A program made the position numbers and the translations under genes. DNA of 64,000 bases from Francisella sp. SYW-9. GTDB lineage: Bacteria > Pseudomonadota > Gammaproteobacteria > Francisellales > Francisellaceae. The notes under the pieces were generated by a model. That model saw nothing but the letters and a program-made list of their open reading frames with translations, searched no databases and was not told the DNA's origin. Below, in pieces: positions 37,048 to 47,064 of this stretch (position 1 is its first letter; each line of letters begins with the position of its first letter). The stretch spans positions 112,502-176,501 of the forward strand of contig NZ_VXKQ01000005.1 of assembly GCF_008711465.1 (NCBI RefSeq), read 5' to 3'.

Positions 37048-38253
37048 TTAATCAGAGCATATAAAGAAAGGGTACACAGCTACTATTTTCTCATCATATA
37101 AAATAACTTTAACATTTGAGCGTTGTGATGCAGGGATCTTAAGTTCTTGGAATAATACTTTTAATTTATTAGCCTTGTTTCTTCCTAGATATTTACATTT
37201 ATCATCAGATTGCCTATCTCTAATAGTTAATTTGCTTAGATCGTAGCCTTTTTTAGTTTTGTCTTTTAACCATTTTAATATCTCAGTATGGTTTGCTGAA
37301 AATGTAGTAGGCTTTAATACATCTTTTATAAGAAGCTGATTATATTCAATACAGATATCATATTGTTGATTAATATTTATTTTCCAACCTGTAGTTGAAT
37401 TGTTAACCCCTAAAAATATATCTTTGACTTGCTTATTTTTTAGGCTTTGAGAAGTGACTTTTTTAAACCAGAAATGAATGATACTCTTTTGTATATCATC
37501 ATCAAGACTAATAAGTTTCGCTATAATAATATTCTTGCTGTGAGATATATGAGCGAGTTTCTCTGCAATTAGTTTATTTAATATATTATTGCTTTGTCCA
37601 CAAATATTAGCACTACGAGAGAGTGTCTCACTAATATTTGGATTGACTTGCTGTAAAATAGGAATCACTTCATTACGAATTAAGTTGCGTCTATATTTAG
37701 TATCTAAGTTGCTACCATCGTAAATGTGGTTAATATTATTTTGTTGAGCAAATACTTTAATATCTGATTTTTTGTACTTAAGTAGTGGGCGTAGAACTGC
37801 GCCAATATTTAGCTTTTTATAATAGGGTATCCCAGCTAAGCCAGCTAATCCAGAGCCTCGCATAGCTTGAATAAGAAATGTCTCTGCTTGATCATCTAGG
37901 TGGTGGCCTAGTAGTAGCAATGGATTTGGGTAGTTTTTCATTATTTGTTGAAAAAAACTCATGCGTTGCTTACTTGCCCATGCTTCAAAGCTTTCACCTT
38001 TGGGGACTTGCTCTAATAAATGATTAATAAATTCAACATTATATTTATCACAAGTTTTTTGGCAGTGTGTTTGCCACTCTAAAGCATTTGGATGAACATT
38101 ATGATTTATGTAAATAGCGATTACAGGAATATCTAAATTTTTGGTGATATTTAATAAAACACTTGAATCAACTCCTCCACTATAACCAATAATTATATGA
38201 GAAGGCGAAAACTTTTTTATTTCATTTGAGACAAGAGTTTTATCTATAGACAT
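37048..38253 (-). CDS. tilS: tRNA(Ile)-lysidine synthase TilS
   Basis: A 401-residue enzyme. The PP-loop is SGGVDS at 25-30, and [28 protein letters not shown] and [12 protein letters not shown] are diagnostic TilS blocks. The C-terminal part ends with the TilS domain ([12 protein letters not shown]). It adds lysine to C34 of tRNA-Ile2, changing decoding from AUG to AUA. The AT-rich codon usage makes AUA common here, so the enzyme should be essential. It follows serA on the minus strand after about 100 bases. Confidence 0.94.
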   Translation of the reverse strand: MSIDKTLVSNEIKKFSPSHIIIGYSGGVDSSVLLNITKNLDIPVIAIYINHNVHPNALEWQTHCQKTCDKYNVEFINHLLEQVPKGESFEAWASKQRMSFFQQIMKNYPNPLLLLGHHLDDQAETFLIQAMRGSGLAGLAGIPYYKKLNIGAVLRPLLKYKKSDIKVFAQQNNINHIYDGSNLDTKYRRNLIRNEVIPILQQVNPNISETLSRSANICGQSNNILNKLIAEKLAHISHSKNIIIAKLISLDDDIQKSIIHFWFKKVTSQSLKNKQVKDIFLGVNNSTTGWKININQQYDICIEYNQLLIKDVLKPTTFSANHTEILKWLKDKTKKGYDLSKLTIRDRQSDDKCKYLGRNKANKLKVLFQELKIPASQRSNVKVILYDEKIVAVYPFFICSD

Positions 38254-38353
38254 TTAAGGGTACCTCTGAAAACTATGTGTATGTAGATTACCTAGATCAA
38301 ATTTATCACAGCAAAACAAAAATTGAGAGTAATAGTATGTCTATTGTTAAGCC

Positions 38354-39589
38354 TTATATTAAATAGCGAGTTTTGATCGTTGCTTTGATCTTCTTAAATT
38401 CTTCAACAAGATCTTTAGCTTCATCTGAAGTTGAGCGAATATCCATAACTACATAACCAATATTCTCTAAAGTTCTTAAATATTGTCCCTCTACATTTAT
38501 GTTTTTAGCCGCTAGTATTTTATTTAGTTCATTCATCATACCAGGTATATTTTCATGGATATGTAATATTCTATGCGTATCTGTGTGTATTGGTAGAGAT
38601 ATTTCTGGAAAGTTTACAGCATTTAAAGTAGAACCGTTATCAGAATATTTAATAAGTTTTGCACTAACTTCATTAGCTATGTTCTCTTGAGCTTCGAGTG
38701 TGCTACCTCCAATATGTGGTGTTAAGAAGACATTATCAAACTCTTTTAATCGACTTTCAAATATTTCTCCCTTTGAAGATGGTTCTATAGGAAAAACATC
38801 TATCGCTGCACCTTTTAATTTTCCATTTTCTAGCACTTTAACTAAAGCATCAATATCAACGACATTTCCTCTTGAAGCATTTATTAAAACAGAGTTTTCT
38901 TTCATAGTATCAAATTGTTTAGTTGATATCATATTTGCTGTAGTAGGTAGTTGAGGTACGTGTAGAGATACTACATCTGATTGCTTTAGAAGTTGATCTA
39001 GACTACCTACTTGTGTTGCATTACCTAATGGTAGTTTTTCCTCAACATCGTAAAAGATTACGTTAAAGCCAATACTTTCTGCTAAGACACTAAGTTGCAT
39101 ACCAATATGGCCATAACCAATAATCCCTAAAGTTTTGCCTCTAATCTCATTTGCATTCTCAGCAGACTTTAGCCATTGTCCACGGTGAGCCTTAGCATTT
39201 TTATCAATAACATTTCTAATAAGTAGTATAGCTTCAGCTAATACGAGCTCAGCAACACTACGAGTATTTGAGAAAGGAGCATTAAATACTGGAATACCTA
39301 AATCATGAGCTGTTTTTAGATCTACTTGGTTTGTGCCAATACAAAAGCATCCTATAGCAGTAAGGTGTTTTGATTGCTCAAGAACATCATTAGTTAGTTG
39401 TGTACGAGAGCGTAAACCAACTATTTTAAAGTCTTTAAGCTTATCTATAAGCTCTTGACCCTCTAGTGCTGTATTCAAAAGCTCGATATTTTCATAGCCA
39501 GCTGATTTAAATGCTTCTAAAGCATTTAAATGAATTCCTTCTAGAAGTAAAATAGGTATTTTCTTTTTGTTAAGAGATAGTTGACTCAT
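38354..39589 (-). CDS. serA: D-3-phosphoglycerate dehydrogenase
   Basis: A 411-residue enzyme, the same length class as E. coli SerA. The NAD-binding loop is GIIGYGHIGMQ, the catalytic triad regions are NASRGNVVDIDAL, the Glu in the following segment, and LTPHIGGSTLEAQ. A C-terminal ACT domain (about residues 335-411) suggests feedback by serine. It catalyses the first step of serine synthesis, feeding GlyA. It follows thyA by 12 bases, so it is probably co-transcribed with lgt-thyA. Confidence 0.94.
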   Translation of the reverse strand: MSQLSLNKKKIPILLLEGIHLNALEAFKSAGYENIELLNTALEGQELIDKLKDFKIVGLRSRTQLTNDVLEQSKHLTAIGCFCIGTNQVDLKTAHDLGIPVFNAPFSNTRSVAELVLAEAILLIRNVIDKNAKAHRGQWLKSAENANEIRGKTLGIIGYGHIGMQLSVLAESIGFNVIFYDVEEKLPLGNATQVGSLDQLLKQSDVVSLHVPQLPTTANMISTKQFDTMKENSVLINASRGNVVDIDALVKVLENGKLKGAAIDVFPIEPSSKGEIFESRLKEFDNVFLTPHIGGSTLEAQENIANEVSAKLIKYSDNGSTLNAVNFPEISLPIHTDTHRILHIHENIPGMMNELNKILAAKNINVEGQYLRTLENIGYVVMDIRSTSDEAKDLVEEFKKIKATIKTRYLI

Positions 39590-39601
39590 TTAGACAGTCC
39601 T

Positions 39602-40426
39602 TTAAATTGAAATTTGTGCCTTAATAGCAGGGTGATGTTTGTAGTTTTTGAACTCAAAATCTTCATACTTATAGTCAAATATAGATTCTGGTTTTCTTAA
39701 TATTTCTAATATTGGTAGTTCTAGAGGCTCACGGTTAAGTTGTTCATTAACTTGTTCAATATGATTATTATAAATATGGCAATCGCCACCAGACCAAATA
39801 AATTCACCAACATCTAGGCCGCATTGCTGTGCAATCATATGTGTTAGTAACGAATAGCTTGCGATGTTAAATGGTACACCAAGGAATGCATCAGCACTTC
39901 GCTGAGTAAGCATGCAAGATAATTTATTATCAGCAACATAAAACTGAAACATCGCATGGCATGGAGGTAGTGCAGAATTACCTATTGCAACATTTTCTTG
40001 AGGGGATATTTTTTCAGATGGCACAACACAAGGATTCCAAGCTGAAACTAAAATTCGACGTGAATTAGGATTTGTTTTTAGCATGTCGATAACTTCAGCT
40101 ATCTGATCAACACCTTGACCATTAAAATCACGCCATTGCTTACCATAAATAGGACCTAACTCACCATCTTCTGTTGCCCACTCATTCCAGATACGGACTT
40201 TATTTTCATTAAGATACTTAACATTAGTACTACCGCTTAGAAACCATAGTAGTTCATGAACAACGCTAGGTAGGTGAATTTTTTTTGTAGTAACTAGAGG
40301 AAAACCTTTTTGCAGATCAAAGCGCATTTGGTAGCCAAAGACACTTTTTGTGCCAGTACCAGTTCTATCGCCTTTAGCTGTACCATTGTCCTTTATATAT
40401 TTTAGAAAATTTAGATATTCTCGCAT
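39602..40426 (-). CDS. thyA: thymidylate synthase ThyA
   Basis: 274 residues from the ATG at 40426 ([11 protein letters not shown]), which is the conserved ThyA start; an upstream ATG at 40522 would add 32 unrelated residues lying in lgt. The catalytic cysteine is C156 in [11 protein letters not shown], and [16 protein letters not shown] and the DCHIYNNH block follow. It makes dTMP from dUMP with methylene-tetrahydrofolate. It is about ten residues longer than the E. coli protein owing to an insert before the catalytic cysteine. It overlaps lgt by 16 bases. Confidence 0.95.
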   Translation of the reverse strand: MREYLNFLKYIKDNGTAKGDRTGTGTKSVFGYQMRFDLQKGFPLVTTKKIHLPSVVHELLWFLSGSTNVKYLNENKVRIWNEWATEDGELGPIYGKQWRDFNGQGVDQIAEVIDMLKTNPNSRRILVSAWNPCVVPSEKISPQENVAIGNSALPPCHAMFQFYVADNKLSCMLTQRSADAFLGVPFNIASYSLLTHMIAQQCGLDVGEFIWSGGDCHIYNNHIEQVNEQLNREPLELPILEILRKPESIFDYKYEDFEFKNYKHHPAIKAQISI

Positions 40427-41220
40427 TTGTTTTTCCTTCTTAACTTGATAAACAGAACAATTAAAATTATTGTTCCTAGTATAATCATAGGTATAGATAG
40501 GATTTGACCCATAGTCATCCAATTAAAGAAAATATAACCATATTGAGGATCTGGTTGTCTAAAGAATTCACAAATAAATCTAGCGCAACCATATAAAAAC
40601 ATAAATAAGCCTAGAACAAGATAACGAGGTCTTTTTTTCATAGTTACAAGCCACAGTACCGTAAATAATACTACACCTTCAAAGAAGAACTCAAATAGTT
40701 GCGAAGGATATCTAGGTAAAGGTCCACCTGTTGGGAAAACCATACCTATAGGAGAGTCTGTTACTCTTCCCCAAAGTTCTCCATTTATAAAGTTGCCAAT
40801 TCTACCTGCACCAAGACCTATTGGCACTACTGGAGCTACAAATTCACCTAGATCAAAGAAATTTGCTCCTACTTTTCTTGCGTACAGAGCAAATGCTATA
40901 AGTACACCAATAAAGCCACCATGGAATGACATTCCACCATCCCATATATAAAACATTTGTGTAGGGTTATGGAAGTAGTAAGGCAAGTTATAAAAAATTA
41001 TATAACCAATTCTACCTCCAAGAATAACGCCTAAGGCAACATAAAAAACTAAATCTCCAACTTGCTCAGGTTTTACTGGAGCCCAAGATTTCTTTTTAGC
41101 TCGATATTTAAGTAAAGCCCAACCTGCGAAAATTCCCAATAAGTACATTAAACCATACCAATGTATTTCAATCGGTCCAAGTTTTAATGCAATAGGATTG
41201 ATATGAGGGTAATGTAACAT
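40411..41220 (-). CDS. lgt: phosphatidylglycerol-prolipoprotein diacylglyceryl transferase
   Basis: A 269-residue inner-membrane enzyme with seven hydrophobic segments. The essential histidine is H100 in [10 protein letters not shown], and the signature [16 protein letters not shown] lies at 138-152. Lgt adds diacylglyceryl to lipobox cysteines, which is needed for BamD and the efflux lipoprotein in this window. It lies between rne and thyA on the minus strand and overlaps thyA by 16 bases. Confidence 0.95.
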   Translation of the reverse strand: MLHYPHINPIALKLGPIEIHWYGLMYLLGIFAGWALLKYRAKKKSWAPVKPEQVGDLVFYVALGVILGGRIGYIIFYNLPYYFHNPTQMFYIWDGGMSFHGGFIGVLIAFALYARKVGANFFDLGEFVAPVVPIGLGAGRIGNFINGELWGRVTDSPIGMVFPTGGPLPRYPSQLFEFFFEGVVLFTVLWLVTMKKRPRYLVLGLFMFLYGCARFICEFFRQPDPQYGYIFFNWMTMGQILSIPMIILGTIILIVLFIKLRRKNKCENI

Positions 41221-41229
41221 TATTTAGCC

Positions 41230-43926
41230 TTATATAAGTGCTTGAGATTCAAAATCTAAAGCTGGTGAGTAGTTGATATACTCAGATTGTTGTGTTGTCT
41301 GTGTATTTTTCTCAACAGGCTTATCTTTTTTAACATTTTCTTTTTTAGCATTTTTCTCAGTAGCTTTCTCTTTAGCTTGAGGCTCAGCTACTTTCTTTTT
41401 AGTTTCTTTGCTTTCTACTTCTTGGGTAGCTACTTCTTCTTTCTTAGAAGGTTTAGCCTCTTCAATAACTATTTTTTCTAGCTTCTCAGCAGCAGCTTTT
41501 TTCTCCTGTTCAGCTTTAGCTTTAAGCTCTTGAGCTTCTTTTAGAGCTTTCTCTGCTTGCTTTTTAGCTTCATGAATAGCATTTATTTCTTTATCAACAG
41601 ATATAGTATTAAACTTTAAGTATTTTTGAGTTTTTACTTTCTCTTCTGTGTTGATTTTTGTAGCACCATCATCTTTTAAGCTATCGTAGTTTTCTAAGAC
41701 ATCTTTTACCATTACAGAGACAAATTCATCAGGATTTTTAGAAATAACCTTTTTGATATTGTCTACATTGTTTTCAGATATCTGATTACTATATTTAACC
41801 TTTGTAATATCAACAACTTCTTCAGCATTGTTAAGACTTATATTATTGCTTCTGTTGTTATTTTTATTATTTGGCTTTTTGTCAAATCTATCGTTACTTC
41901 TTTTGTTTTTGTTACGATCATTTGATCTATTATCATTATTATTTCGCTCATTACGCTGATTGTTATCTCTTGGCTGAGGTCTTTGAGAGTTCTCTTGAGC
42001 TTTATTATTTCTATTTTTATTACGCTGGTCGCTTGAGTTGCTATTGTTATTTCTCTCATTACGATCATTATTACGTTGATTATTCTCTCTTTGAGACTTA
42101 TTATTTTGCGCTCTTTGAGGGTTGTTATTAGGCTTGCTATTATTAGGCTTTTGAGAGTCCCTAGTTGCTTCAGCTGGTTTTTCAGAGTTACCAGAGAAAA
42201 CACTAGCTAGTTTAGCAAAGAAACCTTTTTTGCTAGGCTGTTCTTTAGCTTTTGGAGCAGCAGTTTCTTCCTTTTGACGAGGAGGCTGTTGATTGTTTTT
42301 TTGCTCGCTGGGTTTAGCTTTGTTTTCTACTTTAGCAGAGACTTCTCTATCTACTGTCTTGCTTAGATCTACAGCCGCTACTTTTTTCTTGCCAGCTTTT
42401 GGAATCTCAACATTATAAACATCTTCAATCAAGTCAGAGCTTGAACGGTTAGATTTGTAGCTAGAACCCCAGATTCTTTGCATTTGGAATTTAGGAGATT
42501 CCATATTGAAATTAGGTATTATCATTATTCTAACTTCTGAGATTCTTTCAATATCAATTATGCTATCTCTTTTCTCATTAAGAATATAAGCTGCTATATC
42601 TACAGGAACTTGAACTCTAATTTCATTAGTATCATCTTTCATAGCTTCAGCCCTAATTTTACGTAAGATAGTAAGAGCTGTTGCTTGAGTTGTTTTTATA
42701 AAACCATGACCTTCACAACGAGGGCATTTTTGCATTACACTTTCATTTATCGAAGAGCTTAAACGCTGTCTTGAGATCTCTACAAGACCAAGCTTAGATA
42801 TGCGTGACATTTGGATACGTGCTTTATCTTGTTGTAAAGCATCCATTAGTTTTTCTTCTACTTGTTTTCTATTTGGATAGAAAGACATATCAATAAAGTC
42901 AACTATAACAAGACCACCAAGATCTCTAATTCTAAGCTGTCTAGCTACTTCTTCAGCTGCTTCTAGGTTAGTTTTAAATGCTGTAGTTTCAACATCTTCA
43001 GCCTTGTTTGCTCTTGAAGAGTTTACATCTATCGCAACTAGAGCTTCTGTAGTATCTATTACTATAGAGCCACCAGATGGTAAGCGGATTTCTCTTTTAT
43101 ATGCATTTTCAATTTGTTGATCTATACCAAACTGTGTAAATAAAGGTAAATCTTCGTTGTAGAATTTAACTTTATTTATATCAAAACTCTGTCTTAATAG
43201 ACCAAGTTGTCTTTTAACATCTTGGAAGCAATCTTTAGAATCAACAATAATTTCTCTTACATCTTCTTTTAAGTGATCTCTTACGGTTCTTACAATAATG
43301 TCACTTTCTTTGTGTAGAAGAGCAGGCTTTTTAATCTTATGATAAGTTTGAGAAATAGAAGACCATAGCTCAACTAGAGTATCAAAGTCATGCTTTAGTT
43401 CTTCAAAAGAGCATTCAACACAAGCTGTTCTTGCGATTACACTCATGTTCTTAGGGATATTTAGATCTTTTAAATATTTCTTTAACTTTTCTCTATCTTC
43501 GCCTTCAACACGACGAGAGATCCCACCACCATTAGGGTTGTTTGGTAGTAATACCATATATGAACCAGCTAATGTGATAAATGTAGTTAAAGCTGCACCT
43601 TTATCACCACGCTCTTCTTTATCTATTTGTACTAATAGCTCTTGGCCTTCAGATAATAAAGGAGCAATATTATCACCGTTAGGAACATCTTTTAGATAGT
43701 ATTCGGAAACTTCTTTAAATGGTAAGAAACCGTTTTTCTCTTCACCATAATTTACAAAAATAGCATTTAAACTAGGCTCTATTCTAGAGATATATCCTTT
43801 ATAAATATTAGCTTTTTTCTGTTCTCTATCAACATTTTCGATATCTAAATCTATAAGTTTTCCGTTATCTAAGGTAGCGATCCTCGTTTCTTCGCTACTT
43901 TTGCTATTTATTAATATTTTTTTCAT
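41230..43926 (-). CDS. rne: ribonuclease E
   Basis: 898 residues from the ATG at 43926 (MKKILINSKSSEETRIA), preceded by GAAGGA; an upstream TTG at 43941 is rejected. The S1 domain (about 35-120) is followed by the catalytic core with VAIDVNSSRA and LVIVDFIDM and by the zinc link C401-P-R-C404. From about residue 500 the protein is an Asn/Arg/Gln-rich, low-complexity tail with AKAEQEKK-type repeats, the scaffold region for a degradosome. It initiates mRNA decay and rRNA/tRNA processing. The gene is preceded by a highly structured leader, which may serve autoregulation. Confidence 0.93.
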   Translation of the reverse strand: MKKILINSKSSEETRIATLDNGKLIDLDIENVDREQKKANIYKGYISRIEPSLNAIFVNYGEEKNGFLPFKEVSEYYLKDVPNGDNIAPLLSEGQELLVQIDKEERGDKGAALTTFITLAGSYMVLLPNNPNGGGISRRVEGEDREKLKKYLKDLNIPKNMSVIARTACVECSFEELKHDFDTLVELWSSISQTYHKIKKPALLHKESDIIVRTVRDHLKEDVREIIVDSKDCFQDVKRQLGLLRQSFDINKVKFYNEDLPLFTQFGIDQQIENAYKREIRLPSGGSIVIDTTEALVAIDVNSSRANKAEDVETTAFKTNLEAAEEVARQLRIRDLGGLVIVDFIDMSFYPNRKQVEEKLMDALQQDKARIQMSRISKLGLVEISRQRLSSSINESVMQKCPRCEGHGFIKTTQATALTILRKIRAEAMKDDTNEIRVQVPVDIAAYILNEKRDSIIDIERISEVRIMIIPNFNMESPKFQMQRIWGSSYKSNRSSSDLIEDVYNVEIPKAGKKKVAAVDLSKTVDREVSAKVENKAKPSEQKNNQQPPRQKEETAAPKAKEQPSKKGFFAKLASVFSGNSEKPAEATRDSQKPNNSKPNNNPQRAQNNKSQRENNQRNNDRNERNNNSNSSDQRNKNRNNKAQENSQRPQPRDNNQRNERNNNDNRSNDRNKNKRSNDRFDKKPNNKNNNRSNNISLNNAEEVVDITKVKYSNQISENNVDNIKKVISKNPDEFVSVMVKDVLENYDSLKDDGATKINTEEKVKTQKYLKFNTISVDKEINAIHEAKKQAEKALKEAQELKAKAEQEKKAAAEKLEKIVIEEAKPSKKEEVATQEVESKETKKKVAEPQAKEKATEKNAKKENVKKDKPVEKNTQTTQQSEYINYSPALDFESQALI

Positions 43927-44008
43927 TCTTAATTCCTTCAATAAATGTAATTCATAGCTGACTGTTTAACGAGCCAACTCGCTTTTGGCCATTTGTAGGC
44001 CTTCTTTT

Positions 44009-44099
44009 AAGATCGCTAGATATCCTAAGCCAAATTTCTCATAAGAAACTGATTAGATTTACCATCTCTAATCATATGCTTAATATTAGTCGCGATCTT
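44009..44099 (-). ncRNA. structured, multibranched 5' leader of rne (candidate regulatory RNA element)
   Basis: Two 8-base arms, 44092-44099 and 44009-44016, are perfectly complementary (AAGATCGC with GCGATCTT as read on the minus strand). Inside, GCTTA (44078-44082) pairs with TAAGC (44026-44030). Two hairpins sit in the middle: a 7-bp stem 44051-44057/44067-44073 and a 5-bp stem 44035-44039/44044-44048. The result is a cloverleaf-like fold of 91 bases. Further GC-richer hairpins (GGCC...GGCC and CGAGTTGGCTCG) lie between it and the rne start. The E. coli rne leader also folds and mediates autoregulation; homology is not implied. Confidence 0.5.
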
Positions 44100-44109
44100 G
44101 TTAAAGTAC

Positions 44110-44139
44110 TATGTACGCAATTATTTGATATAATAGCAA
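44110..44139 (-). promoter_or_regulatory. candidate rne promoter
   Basis: On the minus strand TTGCTA (44139-44134) is followed after 18 bases by TACATA (44115-44110). Transcription would start near 44103, just before the first arm of the folded leader. A plus-strand TATAAT at 44129-44134 in the same stretch may serve the divergent desulfurase gene. Visual match only. Confidence 0.4.
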
Positions 44140-44175
44140 TATTGGATATTAAATGAAAGAATAATTAAGTTTTAA

Positions 44176-45351
44176 ATGAGTCTTATCTATTTAGATTATG
44201 CAGCTACAACTCCACTAAGCTCTAAAGTTAAACAAACGATGTTAGATTCTATTAGTGATGATAATGATTTTTTTAATTCAGGGTCATCTACTTATGAGCA
44301 AGCAGAGTTTGTTAAATCTAAGATTGAGAAGGTCAGGTTAGATATTGCAGAAACTTTAAATGTTTTGTCACGTGAAATAATTTTTACTTCTGGAGCTACT
44401 GAGTCTAATAACCTTGCTATCAAAGGTGTGGCATACTCATATAAAAACAAAGGTAACCATATTATAACTTCAAAGGCGGAACATAAAGCTGTATTAGATG
44501 TATTTGGTTTTCTTGAAACACAAGGGTTTAAGGTTACATATTTAGAGGTTGATGAGTTTGGTGAAGTTGATATTGGGCAACTAAAAAACTCAATAACAGA
44601 TCAGACCATACTTGTAAGTATAATGGCAGTTAATAATGAGCTTGGAACTAAAAACAATTTATTAGAAATTGGTAAGATCACTAGAGAAAAAGGGATCGTT
44701 TTTCATGTTGATGCTGCTCAAGGTTATGGTAAGGTCGATATAAATATAAAAGAAATGAATATTGATCTGTTATCAGTTTCCGGACATAAGCTATATGCTC
44801 CTAAAGGAGTGGGTTTTTTATATGTGCGATCAAAGCGGCCTAAAATTAAATTAGTCAAACAAATACATGGTGGAGCGCAAGAGTTCAGTCTTAGAGCTGG
44901 AACCTTAGCAAACTATCAGATATTTGCTTTAGGAGTAGCATGTAAAGAAATGTTTTCTAAAAAACAACAAAATATAGAGCATGTAAAACAAATACGAGAT
45001 CAGTTTTTGAAAATTATATCTCAAATTAAAGATATAAAAATAAATACTAACCTTGATAATAGCTATCCAGGGATCTTGAGTATTACATTTTTAGGTATAA
45101 AGGGTGAGGCATTATTGGCGATGTTAGATGAAGTTTGTTTATCTATGGGATCAGCTTGTAACTCTCAAGCTGTTGAGCCATCACATGTTTTAACAGCTAT
45201 AGGTCTAACTTCAGATGAAGCTGAGGCGACTATTAGGGTTTCATTTGGCTTGCAGGCTACACAGCAAGAGGTTGTACGAGCAGCATTTAGTATCAAAAAG
45301 CAAGTAGAACTTTTGAGAGCTTTATCTCCACAAGGAGAAGTAAATGTATAA
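44176..45351 (+). CDS. IscS-like cysteine desulfurase
   Basis: A 391-residue PLP enzyme of the NifS/IscS class. The PLP lysine is K205 in SVSGHKLYAPKG, and the active-site cysteine is C328 in SMGSACNSQAVEPSHVL, on a loop of the IscS (class I) type. It removes sulfur from cysteine as a protein persulfide for Fe-S clusters or thiolated tRNA. The next gene overlaps by 8 bases and encodes a SufE-like protein without its catalytic cysteine, suggesting a matched pair. No IscU, IscA or HscBA gene is seen nearby. Confidence 0.9.
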   Translation: MSLIYLDYAATTPLSSKVKQTMLDSISDDNDFFNSGSSTYEQAEFVKSKIEKVRLDIAETLNVLSREIIFTSGATESNNLAIKGVAYSYKNKGNHIITSKAEHKAVLDVFGFLETQGFKVTYLEVDEFGEVDIGQLKNSITDQTILVSIMAVNNELGTKNNLLEIGKITREKGIVFHVDAAQGYGKVDINIKEMNIDLLSVSGHKLYAPKGVGFLYVRSKRPKIKLVKQIHGGAQEFSLRAGTLANYQIFALGVACKEMFSKKQQNIEHVKQIRDQFLKIISQIKDIKINTNLDNSYPGILSITFLGIKGEALLAMLDEVCLSMGSACNSQAVEPSHVLTAIGLTSDEAEATIRVSFGLQATQQEVVRAAFSIKKQVELLRALSPQGEVNV

Positions 45352-45676
45352 TAGTTTAGTAAAAGATCTATTGTCTAAAATAACGATTGAAGATGGTAAT
45401 ATTTATCCTGAACAGCAAAAACATCAAGTTAAAGACAGTTTTTCATCAGTAGAGTTATATGTATCTAATGATAAAATCTCTTATAGAGTTTTAGGTGATG
45501 CATATATTATGGCAATGGTTAAGTTTTTACAAATCAAGCTACAAGATAGACAAAATCTTAAAGATATAACTTTAGAAAGCTTAGTTGCTAATTTTGATTT
45601 GCCCGAAGTTAAGTATAGGAATGCTTTACAAATAGTTGAGTTAATAGAGAAGATAAATGAGAGATCAACTTTATAA
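45344..45676 (+). CDS. SufE-like protein lacking the catalytic cysteine
   Basis: A 110-residue protein without any cysteine. Its order of elements follows SufE/CsdE: VKDSFSSVELYV at 29-40 corresponds to the SufE VKGCQSQVWL motif, so Ser32 stands where the sulfur-accepting Cys is expected. Then ISYRVLGDAYIMAMVKFL matches the LxxxaDSDAxIVkGLiaLL helix and VKYRNALQIVELIEKI matches SPSRRNGLxxMVxxI. It is shorter at the N-terminus than SufE (about 138). The start overlaps the desulfurase gene and the end overlaps recO by 20 bases. It may be a regulator or structural partner of the desulfurase; this is inference from by-eye alignment. Confidence 0.6.
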   Translation: MYNSLVKDLLSKITIEDGNIYPEQQKHQVKDSFSSVELYVSNDKISYRVLGDAYIMAMVKFLQIKLQDRQNLKDITLESLVANFDLPEVKYRNALQIVELIEKINERSTL

Positions 45677-46361
45677 TTTCTATATATTGCACCAGCGTAA
45701 ATATAAAGAGAACACTTTACTTGTTAGTGTTTTTACGCAGGAGTTCGGTAAACTTTCGGCTATAATTAGAACTAGTAAAAAAACACTAAATTTATATCAA
45801 CCTTTAGTTAAGCTAAAAGGGCAAATTAGCTTTGGAAAAAAAGAGGGCGCTCTTAATAAAGTATACAACATTGAGTTTGTAGAGTCTTTTTATCAGAACT
45901 CATATATTAATTTATTATCGTTGCAGTATATTAACGAGCTTATATATTTGTTATTAAGTTACTCACATGAAGAAGAGCTTTTATTTGATAAGTATGCATT
46001 TATCTTAAAGAATATTAATGAAAGTAACTATAGATATTTATTGAGAATATTTGAACTTGAGCTTTTAGAAAGTTTAGGTCAAGGAATATATGTTGACTGC
46101 GATTCTGAAAATTTACCAATAGAGTGTGATTATAATTATTATATTTTTCCTTATGGTTTTAAAAAATCTTCAGAAGTATTGGCTAATACTGTTAGAGGCG
46201 AAAGCCTTTTAAAAATTAATAAACCAATTAGTATGTGGGATGATAATGATTTAAAAGCTATATCTAGAGTAACGCGAGTATGTATAGATAGTGTTCTAGG
46301 TGATAAAAAACTGAAATCTCGAGAGTTACTAGTAGATTATTTAAATCTAAAGAGAAGATGA
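45657..46361 (+). CDS. recO: DNA repair protein RecO
   Basis: A 234-residue protein. The N-terminal OB fold contains YILHQRKYKENTLLVSVFTQEFGKLSAIIR, the usual RecO opening, followed by a helical C-terminal half with LQYINELIYLLL and LLRIFELELLESLGQGI. RecO works with RecR to load RecA onto SSB-coated single-stranded DNA and anneals strands. The ATG at 45657 overlaps the previous gene by 20 bases. The 3' end overlaps the convergent DedA gene by 15 bases. Confidence 0.9.
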   Translation: MRDQLYNFYILHQRKYKENTLLVSVFTQEFGKLSAIIRTSKKTLNLYQPLVKLKGQISFGKKEGALNKVYNIEFVESFYQNSYINLLSLQYINELIYLLLSYSHEEELLFDKYAFILKNINESNYRYLLRIFELELLESLGQGIYVDCDSENLPIECDYNYYIFPYGFKKSSEVLANTVRGESLLKINKPISMWDDNDLKAISRVTRVCIDSVLGDKKLKSRELLVDYLNLKRR

Positions 46362-47009
46362 GTTCTTATTGGATAGTTTATTTTTGAAAGCTTTTATAAA
46401 AGATATTGTCGGTGGAATCAAAGATACAACAACAATCAAGATTATAAATACGCCGAAGTACTTCTTAACGAAAGCATTATTACTAAAGAAAAATGCTATA
46501 TAAGTGATTAGGTAAACCCATATAAAAGCACCAATGATTCCCATAGTTACAAACTTTGGATATCTCATACGAGCCATACCAGCGGTAAAAGGCATAAATG
46601 TTCTAACGATAGGTGTAAATCTAGCAAGAATAATAGCGAGAGGTCCATATTTATTAAAGAATTGCTCGGCTTTTTCTAAGTGGGCGGTCTTTAATATCTT
46701 AGCATCATCCTTAAAAATACGTTTTCCAATCATTCTACCTAAGAAGTAATTACAAGAATCACCACATATAGCTGCAAGAACTAAGATTGGAGCTACTAAG
46801 TGTATATTTAAGGTTGTAGCTGCACCTGTAAGTCCTAGGGCAAATAAAAGTGAGTCTCCAGGTAAAAAAGGTGTTATAACTAATCCAGTTTCACAAAAAA
46901 TAACTACAAAAAGTAATAAATATGTCCAGTCACCTAGAATATTAATATATGTGCTTATGAATTGATCTAAGTGTAATACAATATGTAATAATGCTGCTAT
47001 AGTATCCAT
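46347..47009 (-). CDS. DedA-family membrane protein (first copy)
   Basis: A 220-residue inner-membrane protein with re-entrant-type segments. The DedA marks are FCETGLVITPFLPGDSLLFALG, AICGDSCNYFLGRMIGKR and FGP-like YGPLAIILARFTPIVRTFMPFTAGMARM. DedA proteins take part in lipid-carrier (undecaprenyl phosphate and phospholipid) flipping and in membrane potential maintenance. The adjacent gene is a paralogue with the same motifs, and 55 bases separate them. Convergent overlap with recO. Confidence 0.88.
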   Translation of the reverse strand: MDTIAALLHIVLHLDQFISTYINILGDWTYLLLFVVIFCETGLVITPFLPGDSLLFALGLTGAATTLNIHLVAPILVLAAICGDSCNYFLGRMIGKRIFKDDAKILKTAHLEKAEQFFNKYGPLAIILARFTPIVRTFMPFTAGMARMRYPKFVTMGIIGAFIWVYLITYIAFFFSNNAFVKKYFGVFIILIVVVSLIPPTISFIKAFKNKLSNKNSSSL

Positions 47010-47064
47010 GAGGATGACCTTTCAATGATTTGTCGTTAGATTATAAAAAAATAATTTTAAAAGG

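Noticed and set aside
40427..40522. Upstream start for thyA adding 32 residues
   Set aside because: The extra part lies in the lgt gene and has no ThyA similarity; the conserved start is at 40426.
41287..42203. Several open frames on either strand within the rne tail region
   Set aside because: They are by-products of the low-complexity, repetitive coding sequence of the RNase E C-terminus, with no ribosome sites and unnatural composition.
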